This document shows positions 1 to 11,919 of a stretch of 64,000 nt of DNA, one piece after another (positions within the stretch are counted from its first letter, which is position 1; each line of letters begins with the position of its first letter). A program made the position numbers and the translations under genes. Below the pieces are notes generated by a model, which ran no database searches, was not told where the DNA came from, and was given only the letters and a program-made list of their open reading frames with translations. The DNA lies in NCBI RefSeq assembly GCF_020360975.1, contig NW_025408688.1, forward strand, positions 310,001-374,000, in the 5' to 3' direction. This stretch comes from Hirsutella rhossiliensis. Its lineage: Eukaryota > Ascomycota > Sordariomycetes > Hypocreales > Ophiocordycipitaceae.

Positions 1-2552
1 GGGGTTTGAGCATCTCGTCCTGATTTTCATCCACCATTCGTCCTCCTCATAGCCCTTGTCTAGAAGTCTTGTGATTCTGTGGTTGATTGGTTCTGGCTGA
101 ATTTCGTCAAGAATGGCGGGACATAGTGCAATTTCTTGTTCCCAGGAGAGATTGGCAAAGAGTTCTGAGAGCTCGGGGTCAAGCTTTAGTTGTTCTTGTA
201 CGGAGGTCTACGTTGCAAGGCTTAAGCAGCGACTGTTGTTGGTACTGGATGCGGTCGTCATTTTCATCTTTCGGCAAGTCTTGTGATCTTCGTGTGAGTG
301 AGTCAGGTTTTCCGTTCTCTTTCCCAGGCACTGACTTGATAGCGAATTGGAACTGTGATAGGAATTCGCTCCACCTGACTTGTCGTCTTGAAAGTTGCTT
401 GGTTGTCATGAAATATCGAAGGTTGGCATGGTCAGTGATGACTGTAATCTGGTGGTGCGTGCCTTGGAGTTCGGGTCTCCAGCATTCGAAGCAGCGTACA
501 ATAGCCAAAAGTTCTTTGTCATAGATCTCGTAATTGCACTCAGCGGGGTCGTACTTCTTGGACATGAAAGCCACTGGGTGTAGCACTCCTTGATCATCTT
601 CCTGGGAGAGGATGCCCGAAGAGACAAAATCGGATGCGTCGCATTCGACAAACACTTCTCTTGCGGGGTCGAAGTGTCTGAGGATTGGCGCTGAAGTGAA
701 GCTATTTTTGAGCATATCAGAATGCTTCTTGGCACGATGAAGTCCAGTTCCATTTGACTAGTTTCCGTGTCAGGGCAACAAGTGGTCGTACGATGCGTGA
801 AAATCCCTTGATGAACCGTCTGTAGAAATTCGAGAATCCTAAGAAGGCTTGAACATCTTTGACGTTGATAGGGGCCTCCCAGTTGATGAGACAGTCGACT
901 TTCTCTGGGTCCATCCGTACTCCAGTGGTTGAGATGATCATGCCCAGATATTTAACTTCAGTAGTCTCAAATTCGCATTTCTTGACGTCAAGTTGTAGGC
1001 CTGCGGCTTCAAGTGCTTGAAGTACTGATTTGACGTGGAGTCTGTGGGTGGCGAGGTCGTCTGAGTAGATGAGAATGTCGTCGATGTAGGCTGTGCAATA
1101 TCTATCAAGGAATGGGCGTAAGACTTCGTTGATTCGAGCTTGAAAGGTAGCTGGGGCGTTTGATAGTCAAAGGCATCACCATGCTCTCGAAGAGACCATA
1201 TCTTGTGTTGAACGCCGTCATCCACTCCTGACCCTCCTTGATGCGTATTCGATTGAACGCTGCGACGACATCGAGTTTGGTGAAATACTTGGCTTGGCTT
1301 AGCTGAGAAAGTGTCTCCTGGATTAACGGTAGCGGGTAGCGGTTCTTGATGGTTATCGCGTTAAGACCTCGGTAGTCCACGCAAAAACGAAGGCCCCCTC
1401 CTGGCTTCTTTGCAAATAACACCGGCGAGGCCGCCGGTGAGGTGCTAGCGCGTATAAAACCCTTGTCAAGGTTTTCCTGAAGGAATTTCCGGAGGACGAG
1501 AAGTTCGTCTTGGGACATCCCGTACAGAGGTCCATGTGGTGGAGTCGTTCCAGGTTGAAGTTCAATTTCGTGGTCGCAGTCTCGGTGTGGGGGGAGTTTA
1601 TCCGCCTCTGATTGGTCGAATGCCTTCAAGAATTCATGGTAGTGTTGTGGTACTTTTGTTGCAGGATCGATCAAAGTCTTGGGTTCGAGGGCTTTGTGAA
1701 TGTCTTCAGTGATGCCCTGAAAGGTACATATCGGCTGCTATTTTCCGGGAAGCTCAGGTTCCTGTGTTTGTTGGTCCTTGGGGTTAAGGGAGGTGATTCC
1801 GTCCTGTAGCTGGAGCTCTCGGTTCATCTTGTCCATGTCTGTGAGTGCAGAGTCGAATCGGACCCGTCGGCGTGTTTTAGGTTCTACGAAGGTGGAGGCT
1901 TCTGTGATGACCCCAAGTTCAGCCAGCCTTTTGTCGATCTCATACAGTGATAATGAGAATACGTCGACGTCGCGGTTTTTGGTCAGCATGTGGAATGCGG
2001 CTGCGCCGACTCTTCGGGGGATTGATGGGCGTGGCAGTATAGTCGTGGTTGCAGAACTTGACAAAGAGGAGCTCAGAAACAGGCAGTTGGTATTGTCCTT
2101 TCTCCATGCAGTATTTGCGGCAGTGATCAGAGTTGAAAGTGACCACATTCGTGCTCCAATTGACGATTGGGTTGTGATCTGTTAGCCAGGGTTTTCCAAG
2201 TATGACATTATACTTCCCAAGCCCGTAAAAGCATCTTCTCCTTGTGTCCCTTGATGTCCATGTTGAGCTTCACCACATGAGTGATGTCGCCAGCCGAGGA
2301 GGGTCTTCCATCGACTACGTTCAGCCGGCGACGGTTTCGTAATTCATAAAGCGTGAGTTTGTTGGTGTGCGCGAAGGATTCGTCTATAAACCCCTTCCGG
2401 TGGCACCTGAGTCAAGCATTGCTTCGGTTTTAATCAGGTGGAATTGTCTTCGATTAGGTTACAAGGCAGTAGCAAATGAGCTTGGTTGGTGTCCAGAGAA
2501 GAGCAGTAGATCGCCCTTTTCTTGCGTCTCCTGCGGCGACTTCCGTCGGAGA
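1..2552 (-). pseudogene. Pol of Gypsy copy A (PR-RT-RNaseH-partial IN)
   Basis: Reverse transcriptase is clear at 1105-1674 and 717-1225: [21 protein letters not shown] and the MILVSTT-type thumb region are visible in successive frames. A frameshift around 1160-1170 breaks the VMPFGLSNAP motif seen intact in copy B. RNase H follows at 179-715 ([29 protein letters not shown]). The last 180 bases encode the linker and start of integrase before the window ends. The enzymes copy genomic RNA to DNA in the particle and integrate it. The many small indels suggest either a dead copy or uncorrected sequencing indels. Confidence 0.85.
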
Positions 2553-3682
2553 CTACACTTTCCGTCCTCCATGGTGCGGTGTCGCAATTGAGGAACGATG
2601 TTTGCCCGAGCTGCACCAATGGCAGAGTCCATGCGTTGTGCAATAGGCTCTGCGTGCCGCTCTCTGCTTCCGTTTGGGGTCTACGACCAGAGGCGACATC
2701 TTTGGCCCCCAGGTGATGACGCTCAAATCCATTGAATCCCCGCCGTTAGAGGTCGTCGATTGTGGCGTGGTGGAGGTTGTAAGGTTGCTTTGTGACTTGC
2801 TGAGTTGTCGGTGTTTTCTTGAAGTAATTGGCATTGACTTGACGGCATTCGTTATCGCAGATACGGACAAGGTCCATAAATTGACTAAGTTCGGTAGGTG
2901 TATCTTTGCCCTTAGTGAGAGAAAGTCTCCAGATAACGTTGTCGTGGAGGGCACGTCGGAGGTGAGCAATGAGCGCCCCACTATCCCACTCGGTGAGCTT
3001 GGCGACGGCATACCATTCGGGAGGAATGTCGTAAGGGATCTATGGCCTTGTTTCATGTCAAAGATTTTGAGTTGGGCGGTAGCTTTAGCGTCAATATCCC
3101 CGAAGGCTGACTGAAGGGTGCTTTTATGGCATTGACATCGTCGAAGAACCACCCCATCTTTAATGTTGTAGCGGACTTGGTCATGTGCTTTGCCTTTAAG
3201 GCATGAGACGACATATCCCATACGTTGAGGTTCCGAGTTCCACCAATCTTTATTCATTTCGAGCTTCAACTCGAGGTGCTGGAGGAAATTCGGCAGAAGC
3301 GTGGGGTCCTCTCCGGTGAAGGCCTCAGGATCAGGGTGTTCTGGTGTGCGGTGTGAAGCTCCTTTGACTGAATGATCTTTAGGTATGCTTCATTTTCTGC
3401 CATAAGACGGGCGATCGTTGCGTCTCCATCACTTTTAGAAATGAGCGTGTTTTCTAGGCGGGTTTGGAGGTCCTCCATGTCCCTTATTGTCGTCGTGGTC
3501 GAGGCACGTAGTGAATCGATTACCGCTTGCATACTGTATGCGGCATTGCATACGAGGAAGACTTCTTTCATGAGACCGGCTGGGTTAGCAACAAAGGCAT
3601 TTCGGAACGTTTCATTGGTATTGCTGGCGTTGAGGAGGGGCAGGGGGCACTCGATCGACGGGTGTGGGGCAGCGGTAGCCAT
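2553..3682 (-). pseudogene. Gag of Gypsy copy A (frameshifted)
   Basis: The reading frame starts at 3682 with MATAAPHP, the same start as the copy B gag. The first 138 residues hold a coiled-coil-like stretch. The frame then shifts near 3290 and continues as the capsid segment (MNKDWWNSEPQRMGYVVSC, then KGKAHDQVRYNIKDG). A CCHC-like knuckle (CHWC followed by KHR) lies near 2600-2640, suggesting a nucleocapsid region. Gag would form the cytoplasmic virus-like particle. At least two frameshifts relative to copy B make this allele non-functional as read. Confidence 0.8.
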
Positions 3683-3833
3683 TGGGTTGTTGACGGTGTG
3701 GTGGTTTAGGTGAGAATTTGGTTGCAGGGTGTTTTGGTGAGGTTTGAAAGCGACAAGTGCGGTTTAGAACTATCGAAATCAATAGTCACGTCGCGGACGG
3801 TGATCTATTGAGGAGGGTAGTTGGTAGACAATA

Positions 3834-3997
3834 TGTGACGGTACAAGTGCACGAAAAAGGTCGGGTGCGACTTGGGTAAGGTGATTGTCTACGAAGAGAG
3901 AAGGAGGTTCCTAAGGAAGACTCTGACTTTCGCTATTTACATGAATCAAAGTGAGACATTTCATAAAGTATGAAAGTCACATGATCGTTCCCTCACA
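3834..3997 (-). repeat. 5' LTR of Gypsy copy A
   Basis: This 164 bp repeat begins TGTGAGGGAACG on the minus strand and ends GTCACA. It matches 5115-5275 and 10618-10780. The TG...CA termini and its place directly upstream of the gag start fit a short Gypsy LTR. Confidence 0.88.
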
Positions 3998-3999
3998 GA

Positions 4000-4235
4000 G
4001 CCGACCTTTTGCTGGTATCGGTGAACCTGGTCAGACTTGGCTTGGTCATTTCGGGGCTGCAGGTCATTGGTAGGGAATAGGTTTCCCTTAAATTGATCGC
4101 GTTGAGTGATTCCGTATTGATTCGCGATTTTCTCGATGTATGAATCTTGGCAGAGCTATAGCTTGCGTGCTGTTCTGTCCCGTAAGATTCGGATGCCTAG
4201 GAACCATTTGAGTTCTCCCTGTTGCGATTGAACTT
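4000..4235 (-). pseudogene. Copia reverse-transcriptase remnant interrupted by Gypsy A
   Basis: On the minus strand a frame reads GELKWFLGIRILRDRT, then LCQDSYIEKIANQYGI and finally YQQKVGS. This is the region between the RT palm and RNase H of Ty1/Copia Pol; the same stretch reads KWYLGIRAVRDRPNRKVYL in the Copia element at 44217-46600. One stop codon interrupts it. Coding stops exactly at the TGTGAGGG end of Gypsy copy A, where Copia elements usually continue with LLYAA or LMYIA. It is therefore the target into which Gypsy A jumped. About 236 bp survive. Confidence 0.75.
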
Positions 4236-4508
4236 ACTTCTATTCAATTCTGTCTGACAGCTCTCAACATACATATATACATAGTGGCACGTCCGTGCCA
4301 CTATCCAGTGACTCACCACTTGTAACTGCTGCCTAAACAAGTAAACATATCTTGGTCCATGTCTCATATCAAGTCAACACTCCCCTAGAGCTGTTACTCG
4401 TCCCACAGACCCACGTAAAGTGGGTCCTCACCACCTGTCTGTGTCAACCACCTGGCTGTGTCACTTCACCGCTTCAAGCCTCTATCTTGACCTCAACAAC
4501 GGCACATT
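4236..4508. other. Non-coding leader in front of the pogo transposase
   Basis: I see no gene here. The segment holds a perfect 20 bp palindrome, AGTGGCACGTCCGTGCCACT, at 4283-4302, followed by pyrimidine-rich sequence up to the transposase start codon. It is probably the 5' untranslated or terminal part of the pogo element; no matching terminal inverted repeat could be found near 13400. Confidence 0.4.
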
Positions 4509-5118
4509 ATGAAGAAAAAAGAGCTTACGCTTGAAAGGCGCGTAGCCGAGGCTATTAAAGCCATTGAGGCAAATCCCAATATGTCCCTTCGCGCTGCGGC
4601 TAAGGAATTTGGGGTTCCACGCGATCGACTCCGCTTGCGATTTCACGGCATCCAACCTCGCAGCGGCCATAAACCAACGCATACGAGGCTATCGCCAGCT
4701 CAAGAGGACTCAATCGATCTGTATATCGATCGTCTTGAGCGTATAGGACTTGCGGTGCGGAAGGACTTATTACGCGATGCAGCAAATCGGGTTCTAAGCT
4801 CCACGGTCGGCCCTGATGGTACCCGCAACGAACCCTTCGACTCCCAATGCTTTGTTGGCAAAAACTGGATATCCCGTTTTATTAAACGCAAGGGATATCA
4901 TATTATGAACAAAAGGTACTCGATAACCAACGCAAGCTTGCCGAATCAGTCCCGCACGTTACCGAGTACTTCAAGCTCCACGAGACGATTGCCTCGTACG
5001 GGATTAACCCGGCTGATATCTGGAATATGGACGAGACGGGCTTCCGTATTGGTATTGGCAGGGACCAAGTTGTCGTCACGAAATCAAGGCGATCGCAATA
5101 CTTTGGTATTGAGAGAGG
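4509..5118 (+). pseudogene. pogo/Fot1-type DDE transposase, N-terminal half
   Basis: The frame begins MKKKELTLERRVAEAIKAI. Residues 10-45 form a Psq-type helix-turn-helix (MSLRAAAKEFGVPRDRLR), followed by a CENP-B/Tc5-like DNA-binding segment (LSPAQEDSIDLYIDRLERIG) and VGKNWISRFIKRKGY near residue 120. A frameshift near 4920 moves the reading into another frame, which continues with PADIWNMDETGFRIGIG; the D of NMDETG is the first catalytic aspartate of the DDE/D core. The protein stops at 5118 where Gypsy copy B begins. The transposase would bind element ends and cut and paste DNA in the nucleus. The C-terminal half is at 12360-13390. Confidence 0.85.
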
Positions 5119-5275
5119 GAACGATCATGTGACTTTCATACTTTATGAAATGTCTCACTTTGATTCATGTAAATAGCGAAAGTCAGAGTCTTCCTTAGGA
5201 ACCTCCTTCTCTCTTCGTAGACAATCACCTTACCCAAGTCGCACCCGACCTTTTTCGTGCACTTGTACCGTCACA
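5115..5275 (+). repeat. 5' LTR of Gypsy copy B
   Basis: About 161 bp, from GAGGGAACGATC to GTCACA, matching 10618-10780 with very few differences (for example CACCTTACC against CACTTTACC and CTTTTTCG against CTTGTTCG). The initial TGTG of the other copies is replaced by GAGA at the junction with the pogo coding sequence. Confidence 0.88.
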
Positions 5276-5427
5276 TATTGTCTACCAACTACCCCTCCTC
5301 AATAGATCACCGTCCGCGACGTGACTATTGATTTCGATAGTTCTAAACCGCACTTGTCGCTTTCAAACCTCACCAAAACACCCTGCAACCAAATTCTCAC
5401 CTAAACCACCACACCGTCAACAACCCA

Positions 5428-6655
5428 ATGGCTACCGCTGCCCCCACACCCGTCGATCGAGTGCCCCCCTGCCCCCTCCTCAACGCCAGCAATACCAATG
5501 AAACGTTCCGAAATGCCTTTGTTGCTAACCCAGCCGGTCTCATGAAAGAAGTCTTCCTCGTATGCAATGCCGCATACAGTATGCAAGCGGTAATCGATTC
5601 ACTACGTGCCTCGACCACGACGACAATAAGGGACATGGAGGACCTCCAAACCCGCCTAGAAAACACGCTCATTTCTAAAAGTGATGGAGACGCAACGATC
5701 GCCCGTCTTATGGCAGAAAATGAAGCATACCTAAAGATCATTCAGTCAAGGGAGCTTCACACCGCACACCAGAACACCCTGATCCTGAGGCCTTCACCGG
5801 AGAGGACCCCGCTTCTGCCGAATTTCCTCCAGCACCTCGAGTTGAAGCTCGAAATGAATAAAGATTGGTGGAACTCGGAACCTCAACGTATGGGATATGT
5901 CGTCTCATGCCTTAAAGGCAAAGCACATGACCAAGTCCGCTACAACATTAAAGATGGGGTGGTTCTCTTCGACGATGTCAATGCCATAAAAGCACCCTTC
6001 AGTCAGCCTTCGGGGATATTGACGCTAAAGCTACCGCCCAACTCAAAATCTTTGACATGAAACAAGGCCATAGATCCCTTACGACATTCCTCCCCGAATG
6101 GTATGCCGTCGCCAAGCTCACCGAGTGGGATAGTGGGGCGCTCATTGCTCACCTCCGACGTGCCCTCCACGACAACGTTATCTGGAGACTTTCTCACTAA
6201 GGGCAAAGATACACCTACCGAACTTAGTCAATTTATGGACCTTGTCCGTATCTGCGATAACGAATGCCGTCAAGTCAATGCCAATTACTTCAAGAAAAAC
6301 ACCGACAACTCAGCAAGTCACAAAGCAACCTTACAACCCTCCACCACGCCACAATCGACGACCTCTAACGGCGGGGATTCAATGGATTTGAGCGTCATCA
6401 CCTGGGGCCAAAGATGTCGCCTCTGGTCGTAGACCCCAAACGGAAGCAGAGAGCGGCACGCAGAGCCTATTGCACAACGCATGGACTCTGCCATTGGTGC
6501 AGCTCGGCAAACATCGTTCCCTTAATTGCGACACCGCACCATGGAGGACGGAAAAGTGTAGTCTCCGACGGAAGTCGCCGCAGGAGACGCAAGAAAAAGG
6601 GCGATCTACTGCTCTCTTCTCTGGACACCAACCAAGCTCATTTGCTACTGCCTTG
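5428..6655 (+). pseudogene. Gag of Gypsy copy B
   Basis: The start codon at 5428 opens MATAAPTPVDRVPPCPLLN. The protein has an N-terminal helical region, a capsid segment around 5850-6060 (NSEPQRMGYVVSCLKGKAHD), and a CCHC-like knuckle near 6497-6530 (CHWC followed by KHRSLNC in a neighbouring frame). Frameshifts near 6000, 6060, 6410 and 6515 split it over several frames. Gag assembles the particle that packages element RNA. Copy A is colinear but broken at different places, so a consensus would be intact; I do not claim that either copy is functional. Confidence 0.82.
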
Positions 6656-6660
6656 TAACC

Positions 6661-9600
6661 TAATCGAAGACAATTCCACTCCGATTAAAACCGAAGCAAT
6701 GCTTGACTCAGGTGCCACCGGAAAGGGTTTATAGACGAATCCTTCGCGCACACCAACAAACTCACGCTTTATGAATTACGAAACCGTCGCCGGCTGAACG
6801 TAGTCGATGGAAGACCCTCCTCGGCTGGCGACATCACTCATGTGGTGAAGCTCAACATGGACATCAAGGGACACAAGGAGAAGATGCTTTTTTACGTAAC
6901 GAAGCTTGGGAAGTATAATGTCATACTTGGAAAACCCTGGCTAACAGATCACAACCCAATCGTCAATTGGAGCACGAATGTGGTCACTTTCAACTCTGAT
7001 CACTGCCGCAAATACTGCATGGAGAAAGGACAATACCAACTGCCTGTTTCTGGAGCTCCCTCTTTGTCAAGTTCTGCAACCACGACTATACTGCCACGCC
7101 CATCAATCCCCGAAGAGTCGGCGCAGCCTGTTCCACATGCTGACCAAAAACCGCGACGTCGACGTATTCTCATTATCACTGTATGAGATCGACAAAGGCT
7201 GGCTGAACTTGGGGTCATCACAGAAGCCTCCACCTTCGTAGAACCTAAAACACGCCGACGGGTCCGATTCGACTCTGCACTCACAGACATGGACAAGATG
7301 AACCGAGAGCTCCAGCTACAGGACGGAATCACCTCCCTTAACCCCAAGGACCAACAAACACAGGAACTCCGAGCTTCCCGGAAAATAGCAGCCGATATGT
7401 ACCTTTCAGGGCATCACTCGAAGACATTCACAAAGCCCTCGAACCCAAGACTTTGATCGATCCTGCAACAAAAGTACCACAACACTACCATGAATTCTTG
7501 AAGGCATTCGACCAATCAGAGGCGGATAAACTCCCCCCACACCGAGACTGCGACCACGAAATTGAACTTCAACCTGGAACGACTCCACCACATGGACCTC
7601 TGTACGGGATGTCCCAAGACGAACTTCTCGTCCTCCGGAAATTCCTTCAGGAAAACCTTGACAAGGGTTTTATACGCGCTAGCACCTCACCGGCGGCCTC
7701 GCCGGTGTTATTTGAAAGCCAGGAGGGACTTCGTTTTTGCGTGGACTACCGAGGTCTTAACGCGATAACCATCAAGAACCGCTACCCGCTACCGTTAATC
7801 CAGGAGACACTTTCTCAGCTAAGCCAAGCCAAGTATTTCACCAAACTCGATGTCGTCGCAGCGTTCAATCGAATACGCATCAAGGAGGGTCAGGAGTGGA
7901 TGACGGCGTTCAACACAAGATATGGTCTCTTCGAGAGCATGGTGATGCCTTTTGGACTATCAAACGCCCCAGCTACCTTTCAAGCTCGAATCAACGAAGT
8001 CTTACGCCCATTCCTTGATAGATATTGCACAGCCTACATCGACGACATTCTCATCTACTCAGACGACCTCGCCACCCACAGACTCCACGTCAAATCAGTA
8101 CTTCAAGCACTTGAAGCCGCAGGCCTACAACTTGACGTCAAGAAATGCGAATTTGAGACTACTGAAGTTAAATATCTGGGCATGATCATCTCAACCACTG
8201 GAGTACGGATGGACCCAGAGAAAGTCGACTGTCTCATCAACTGGGAGGCCCCTATCAACGTCAAAGATGTTCAAGCCTTCTTAGGATTCTCGAATTTCTA
8301 CAGACGGTTCATCAAGGGATTTTCACGCATCGTACGACCACTTGTTGCCCTGACACGGAAACTAGTCAAATGGAACTGGACTTCATCGTGCCAAGAAGCA
8401 TTCGATATGCTCAAAAATAGCTTCACTTCAGCGCCAATCCTCAGACACTTCGACCCCGCAAGAGAAGTGTTTGTCGAATGCGACGCATCCGATTTTGTCT
8501 CTTCGGGCATCCTCTCCCAGGAAGATGATCAAGGTGCTACACCCAGTGGCTTTCATGTCCAAGAAGTACGACCCCGCTGAGTGCAATTACGAGATCTATG
8601 ACAAAGAACTTTTGGCTATTGTACGCTGCTTCGAATGCTGGAGACCCGAACTCCAAGGCACGCACCACCAGATTACAGTCATCACTGACCATGCCAACCT
8701 TCGATATTTCATGACAACCAAGCAACTTTCAAGACGACAAGTCAGGTGGAGCGAATTCCTATCACAGTTCCAATTCGCTATCAAGTCAGTGCCTGGGAAG
8801 AGAACGGAAAACCTGACTCACTCACACGAAGATCACAAGACTTGCCGAAAGATGAAAATGACGACCGCATCCAGTACCAACAACAGTCGCTGCTTAAGCC
8901 TTGCAACGTAGACTCCTCCGTACAAGAACAACTAAAGCTTGACCCCGAGCTCTCAGAACTCTTTGCCAATCTCTCCTGGGAACAAGAAATTGCACTATGT
9001 CCCGCCATTCTTGACGAAATTCAGCCAGAACCAATCAACCACAGAATCACAAGACTTCTAGACAAGGGCTATGAGGAGGACGAATGGTGGATGAAAATCA
9101 GGACGAGATGCTCAAACCCCATGGCACTCCTCACTCGAAGGAAGTTTCTATCGGAATGCATGATAAACGAAGGCCGATTATATTTCCGAGAGAGGCTATA
9201 CGTACCCGCAGGCGAACTACGGACCCTTCTCACTCAACTCGCCCACGACAGCGTCGAATCAGGCCACCCGGAAAAACAAGCTATACGAACTCATTTCACG
9301 CTCTTATTGGTGGCCAAGGCTTAGCGCCGATACGAAACAATTCACACGCAATTGCCACGGATGCCTGAGGAACAAGACCTCCGGTTACGGTACCAGGGGA
9401 CGTTGAAACCGCTCCCAGTTCCTTGCAAAGATGGAGGGACTTGTCCGTTGACTTCATTGGCCCAATTCAGCGCACAGCTCGTGGATTCAACGCAATCATG
9501 GTGGTAGTCGATAGGCTGTCAAAGGACAGACATTTCACGCCTTGCAAGACCGACATGAAAGCACATGACTTGGCAACGCTCTTCGTACGAGATGTCTGGA

Positions 9601-10605
9601 AACTCCATGGACTACCGGATTCAATCGTATCTGATAGAGGACCACTGTTTGTCTCGGAATTCTGGAAAGCGGTTTGCCACCGCCTACAGATCAATATCAG
9701 CCTCTCCACAGCATATCACCCCGAAACTGACGGCCAGACGGAAAACGCTAACTCATTTCTCGAACAATACCTTCGCCAGTATGGTAGCTTTGCTCAGGAC
9801 GACTGGGACGAGTGGCTCCCATTGGCCGAATTCGCAGCCCGTAACGTTGTTAGCGATTCAACGGGAATGTCTCCATTTTTTGCGAACACAGGCTACCACC
9901 CCCGAATGAGCTTTGGTCCCCCTCGCGCAATACCACTCGCGGCATCCAAAGACCTGGCAGAACGCTGCAACGAGGGGAACGAATTTGTCGCCAAGATGCA
10001 AGAAATCACTGATCTACTTCGGACAAACCTGCTCTCAGCTCAAGCCTCACAAGAACAGTTCGCCAACGCAAATAGATCACCGGCGCCAGCGTACCGAGTT
10101 GGAGACATGGTGCTACTTAGCACACGCAACATCGATTCGGCCAGACCCATCCCCAAACTAGATCATAAGTTCATTGGCCCTTTTCGAATCGAGCGCGTGC
10201 TCAACCTCACTCCTACCAACTGAAGTTGCCACATGAATTAGACTCAATTCACAATTCATTCCACGCCAACCTCCTACGACCGTCACCAAACGACCCGCTC
10301 CCCGGCCAATACAACACACCGCCCCACCAATAACGCTAGATGCAAAGGGAGAAACTCTGGGCGATTGAAGCAATACTGGACTCGAAACGCACAAAACAGA
10401 AAGGCTTCCAGTACCATATACTATGGAGAGCTTCGACCTTGAGCAGGCAACATGGGAACCACTACACAACGTCGTCAACGCTCACATCGCCATCAGAGAC
10501 TTCGAGAAGCACAGCAAAAACAAACCCAGACCCACGAAACAAGAAGTGCAAAATGCTCGCCTACAGGCTCAGCAAGACGTGGAAGAATCAGAAGCGATGG
10601 AGTAA
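6661..10605 (+). pseudogene. Pol of Gypsy copy B (PR-RT-RNaseH-IN-chromodomain)
   Basis: The aspartic protease motif MLDSGATG lies at about 6700-6723. RT occupies 7560-8330, with [33 protein letters not shown] and the catalytic AYIDDILIYSDD near 8032. RNase H starts near 8465 (VECDASDF) and contains [11 protein letters not shown] frameshift near 8535 separates the two. Integrase has an H-H-C-C finger around 9240-9370 split by a frameshift, then a DDE core: DFIGPIQ, VSDRGPLFVSEFW and GQTENANSFLEQY. The tail at 10340-10605 (LWAIEAILDSKR, then DLEQATWEPLHN in the next frame) resembles a chromodomain, which in this family guides integration to heterochromatin. Confidence 0.9.
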
Positions 10606-10617
10606 GGGAGGCCCATG

Positions 10618-10780
10618 TGTGAGGAACGATCATGTGACTTTCATACTTTATGAAATGTCTCACTTTGATTCATGTAAATAGCGAAAGTCAGAGTCTTCCT
10701 TAGGAACCTCCTTCTCTCTTCGTAGACAATCACTTTACCCAAGTCGCACCCGACCTTGTTCGTGCACTTGTACCGTCACA
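10618..10780 (+). repeat. 3' LTR of Gypsy copy B
   Basis: 163 bp from TGTGAGGAACGATC to GTCACA. It is preceded by a purine-rich stretch (AAGGGAGGCCCATG) that could serve as polypurine tract. The hAT sequence begins immediately after it. Confidence 0.88.
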
Positions 10781-11919
10781 TATACCGAGTTCGTTGATAC
10801 TCACCAGCAAGTCAAGTGCCTCCTGCCCTTATCGGAAGAGATTGTCGCGCTCTATCAACTACGGAAGGTTCTGAAGCCGTTTAAAGACCACACTCTGAAA
10901 GTCTCCGAAGCTATGCCGCAGATCTCACAAAGTCTCGATATCTATTGGGATTTGGAAGCTCTCCTTGATGATGTAGTCGAAGGGGTTGGCGACTTTTCAG
11001 ACCTTGATATGTCCATTCGAAACACCTTCTCGAAGGGCAAAGCAAAACACGTTACATATATGAAGAAGCTTGACGATCAAATGATGCTATTCGCAGCTCA
11101 CATCCTGGATCCGCGGTATAAAGCTCACCAACTAGAAATGATGGTACCGGATCAATACTCTGAGATTATGGCTAAAGTCAAGAAGTATTTCAGAACGGAG
11201 TGGCCGGAGCTAGCAACATTGGATGCCACAAACTCATCTATGAGCCAATCCAGACCAGCTGAGCGTCCTCAAGGAGTCTCCATTGCGCAGTGGAGAGCCA
11301 TCCAAATGAAGAAGGCGAAGGAGGCGGAGGCGGGCGCGGCGATCCCTATTTCGGAGCTTGAACGGTGGTTTGCAACTTCCCGAATAGAGTTCGACGAGTC
11401 TATTGCAAAGTCTCCAGACTTCTTACGGAAGTGGTGGAAAGAACACAAGGAGGAGTGGCCACTTTGGCTGCGGCGGCGCGTGATCTCCTCTCTGTCCCTG
11501 GCTCTGAAGTTGACGTGGAACGCCTCTTCAGTGGTTGTAGAGACGAATTCGGTATCCGCCGTCACGCTTTGAAGGCAGATACAGCGCGAGTACTAACACT
11601 TCTACGGAGTGCTTATACTCAGGAAGATAAGATCGATCAGGCGTTGATCAAGGCGGCCATGGAGTATGACATCTTGCCCTTCGCTAATAGTATTATTTGG
11701 AGACCAGACCACATTCCGGGAATGCTGGTAAATGGTATGAATATACCCTCATTGTTTGTGTGTAATGCTAATCTGCGTTCAGGCGAGAATCCTCCTCCTA
11801 AACCCCCTGCTCCGGCGGAAGTTCCACCGAGGGTCCTACCGAGGCTCCCACCGAACCTCCCACCCCCAAACCTCTTGCTTCCCAAGCCAATAAGTCTGCG
11901 ATATCAACCCCTTGTCTAG
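10781..11919 (+). pseudogene. hAT transposase fragment, C-terminal half
   Basis: Reading starts directly after the Gypsy LTR with YTEFVDTHQQVKCLL, so the N-terminal part is missing. Recognisable hAT features follow: LPLSEEIVALYQLRKVLKPF, AAHILDPRYKAHQLEMM, and the C-terminal dimerisation block FLRKWWKEHKEEWP joined by a frameshift near 11460 to LAAAARDLLSVPGSEVDVER and LFSGCRDEFGIRRHALKAD. This block mediates dimer formation in hAT transposases. The last 60 residues are proline-rich and end at 11919. The element probably inserted in the pogo element and was then hit or joined by Gypsy copy B. Confidence 0.85.

Larger units (their letters stand above)
1..3997 (-). mobile_element. Ty3/Gypsy retrotransposon copy A, cut by window edge
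   Basis: Reading on the minus strand from its LTR, this element runs Gag, protease, reverse transcriptase, RNase H and the beginning of integrase, then leaves the window at position 1. It is a near-exact inverted copy of the element at 5115-10780. Position 1 corresponds to roughly 9117 of that copy, so about 1.6 kb is missing. Differences between the copies are mostly one- or two-base insertions and deletions. The LTR end next to 3997 interrupts a Copia reverse-transcriptase remnant, so this copy inserted into an older Copia element. No second LTR or target duplication can be checked because the other end is outside the window. Confidence 0.93.
5115..10780 (+). mobile_element. Ty3/Gypsy retrotransposon copy B, LTR to LTR
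   Basis: Two matching LTRs (5115-5275 and 10618-10780) enclose Gag, protease, RT, RNase H, integrase and a chromodomain in that order, the standard chromovirus-like Gypsy layout. The 5' LTR lacks the first bases TGTG seen in the other LTRs. Its left neighbour is the pogo N-terminal half; its right neighbour is a hAT transposase. No direct target duplication is visible, so one flank may have been lost or rearranged after insertion. Confidence 0.93.
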
